This document shows positions 13,611-14,708 of a stretch of DNA of 14,708 bases, piece after piece (position 1 is the stretch's first letter; each line of letters opens with the position of its first letter). Position numbers and translations under genes: made by a program. This DNA is from Lysobacteraceae bacterium. GTDB taxonomy: Bacteria; Pseudomonadota; Gammaproteobacteria; DSM-19610. Location of the stretch: assembly GCA_020201295.1 (NCBI GenBank), contig JAIVHA010000183.1, positions 1 through 14,708 of the forward strand, read 5' to 3'. Under the pieces are notes generated by a model. It had not been told where the DNA came from, searched no databases, and worked only from the letters and a program-made list of their open reading frames with translations.

Positions 13611-14708
13611 TCAGGATTCCTCGGCACCCTGTGCGGTTTCCAAACCGGATTCCGCGGTTTTTTCCTCGGCCTTGCCGGCTTCGGCTGTATAGGTGGCATC
13701 CAGTTCCACCCGGTTGCGACCCAATCGCTTGGCGCGATACAAGGCCTTGTCGGCCCGGTCGATGAAGGATCCCACCGTTTCGCCCGGCTTGTACAGGGAC
13801 ACGCCGGCGGAAAAGGTTGGCACGGTCATTACCTTGTCGTCCACCTGCCAGGTGGTTTCCGACGCGCGCTTCTTGACCTTGTTCAGCGCGCGGCGCGAGC
13901 CTTCGGCGTCGGTATTGGGCAACAGCACGGCGAACTCTTCGCCGCCGTAGCGCGCCACCAGGTCATGGTGGCGGAAGATGGAGAGTATGTTCTTGGAATA
14001 GAGGCTGAGCACTTCATCGCCGGCGGCGTGGCCGTAGCGGTCATTGATCTGCTTGAAGTAGTCGAGGTCGATGAGCGCCAGCGACAGAGGGAAACCATAA
14101 CGCTGTACACGTGCCACCTCGTCCTCGAGGCGACGCAGGAAGGCACGCCGGTTGGGCAGCCCGGTCAGTTCGTCGGTGAGGCTCAACAGCCGCACCCGGG
14201 TCAGCTCATCGCTGAGCTGGCGGCTGTCCGACTCGACGAGCTGCAGGTAATGATGGGTACTGTCGAGCTTGTCGGCGAGCTCATGGTGGCCCTTGTTGAG
14301 TTTCTCGATCTCGCGAATCAGGGTCCAGCGCAGCTCCTCCAGCGCCTCGGCATCGCTCACCTGGTGAAGTTCGCCGAGCACCACCTCCAACAGTACGCCA
14401 AACTCCTCGTTCTGGGTAATGGTCTCCAGCACCCGCTGCGCCAGTGTGGACTGCAGCTTCTGGATGTCACGTCGTTTGGAATCGAGGTGGGTACGGTAGA
14501 CGGAATCAACGCGCCGCTCGACCGGTTCCAGCGGCCGATTATGGGATGGCACCGGCCCCTGCAAGGGATCGGAAAGCTCGACCCGTGGATCACTGGACAG
14601 GGCATCGCCCAGGTTTCCTTCCCATCCGGCCTCCAGGTGCGGTGATTCCATATCTTCGGGCGGGACAGCGACAGGGGCCTCGCCGCGCGGCTCGACGCCG
14701 GTAGGCAT
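13611..14708 (-). CDS. GGDEF diguanylate cyclase with long N-terminal helical region (start at window edge)
   Basis: Cytoplasmic c-di-GMP synthase of at least 365 residues. Residues 1-65 are Pro/Glu-rich and look disordered. Residues 66-175 are predominantly helical (around LQSTLAQRVLETITQNEEFG and LNKGHHELADKLDSTHHY) and match no sensor domain I can name. The GGDEF domain (about 175-335) begins SLTDELTGLPNRRAFLRRLE and has the active motif RYGGEEF (255-259) and an RHHD I-site (246-249), so it should be active and product-inhibited. A charged, Ala/Glu-rich tail follows. There is no signal peptide or membrane segment. ATG 14708 is the last codon of the window, so the true start could be further upstream. 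This segment resembles the C-terminal half of the DgcP-type cyclases as I remember them; that is only a suggestion. Confidence 0.85.
   Translation of the reverse strand: MPTGVEPRGEAPVAVPPEDMESPHLEAGWEGNLGDALSSDPRVELSDPLQGPVPSHNRPLEPVERRVDSVYRTHLDSKRRDIQKLQSTLAQRVLETITQNEEFGVLLEVVLGELHQVSDAEALEELRWTLIREIEKLNKGHHELADKLDSTHHYLQLVESDSRQLSDELTRVRLLSLTDELTGLPNRRAFLRRLEDEVARVQRYGFPLSLALIDLDYFKQINDRYGHAAGDEVLSLYSKNILSIFRHHDLVARYGGEEFAVLLPNTDAEGSRRALNKVKKRASETTWQVDDKVMTVPTFSAGVSLYKPGETVGSFIDRADKALYRAKRLGRNRVELDATYTAEAGKAEEKTAESGLETAQGAEES

Noticed and set aside
13557..14645. Plus-strand open frame (362 codons) opposite the second cyclase
   Set aside because: Antisense shadow; the opposite strand has a complete GGDEF domain and no domain is visible in this frame.

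Overview
The window looks like chromosomal DNA from a GC-rich gammaproteobacterium. Reasons: a complete Wsp-type chemosensory operon as known from Pseudomonas, the xerD-dsbC gene pair also found in E. coli, a 7Fe-8S FdxA ferredoxin, and mobA-(mobB)-moeA molybdenum cofactor genes. A member of the sulfur-oxidising or Chromatiales-like lineages is plausible, but the sequence does not let me name a genus.

Positions 1-7932 (+ strand) hold wspA (3' part only), wspB, wspC, wspD, wspE, wspF and wspR, in the same order as the Pseudomonas surface-sensing operon. From wspB to wspR, adjacent genes overlap by one to four bases (ATGA or TGATG), so translation is probably coupled. WspA senses, WspB and WspD are CheW couplers, WspC methylates and WspF demethylates WspA, and the hybrid kinase WspE phosphorylates WspF and the diguanylate cyclase WspR. 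Two things differ from the textbook operon. WspE has two tandem HPt domains. The wspE/wspF boundary has been lost by a small out-of-frame deletion, which removes the end of the WspE receiver and the start of the WspF receiver.

Positions 7933-8356 carry a ferredoxin gene (fdxA) with its own likely promoter. It converges on a minus-strand group made of a SIMPL-domain periplasmic protein, xerD and dsbC (10804 down to 8367). Divergent from that group, on the + strand, lie mobA, a remnant of mobB with most of its middle deleted, an 83-base element with 28-base inverted arms, and moeA. The mobB remnant happens to be open in the moeA frame, giving a spurious MobB-MoeA fusion reading frame.

After moeA comes a short REP-like palindrome, then two minus-strand genes: a thioredoxin and a second GGEEF diguanylate cyclase that begins at the right edge. 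Both cyclases in the window keep the catalytic GGEEF motif and an RxxD inhibitory site. The main themes are therefore c-di-GMP signalling, molybdopterin cofactor synthesis and thiol redox chemistry. No intergenic stretch exceeds about 300 bases, and I saw no tRNA, rRNA, CRISPR array or transposase.
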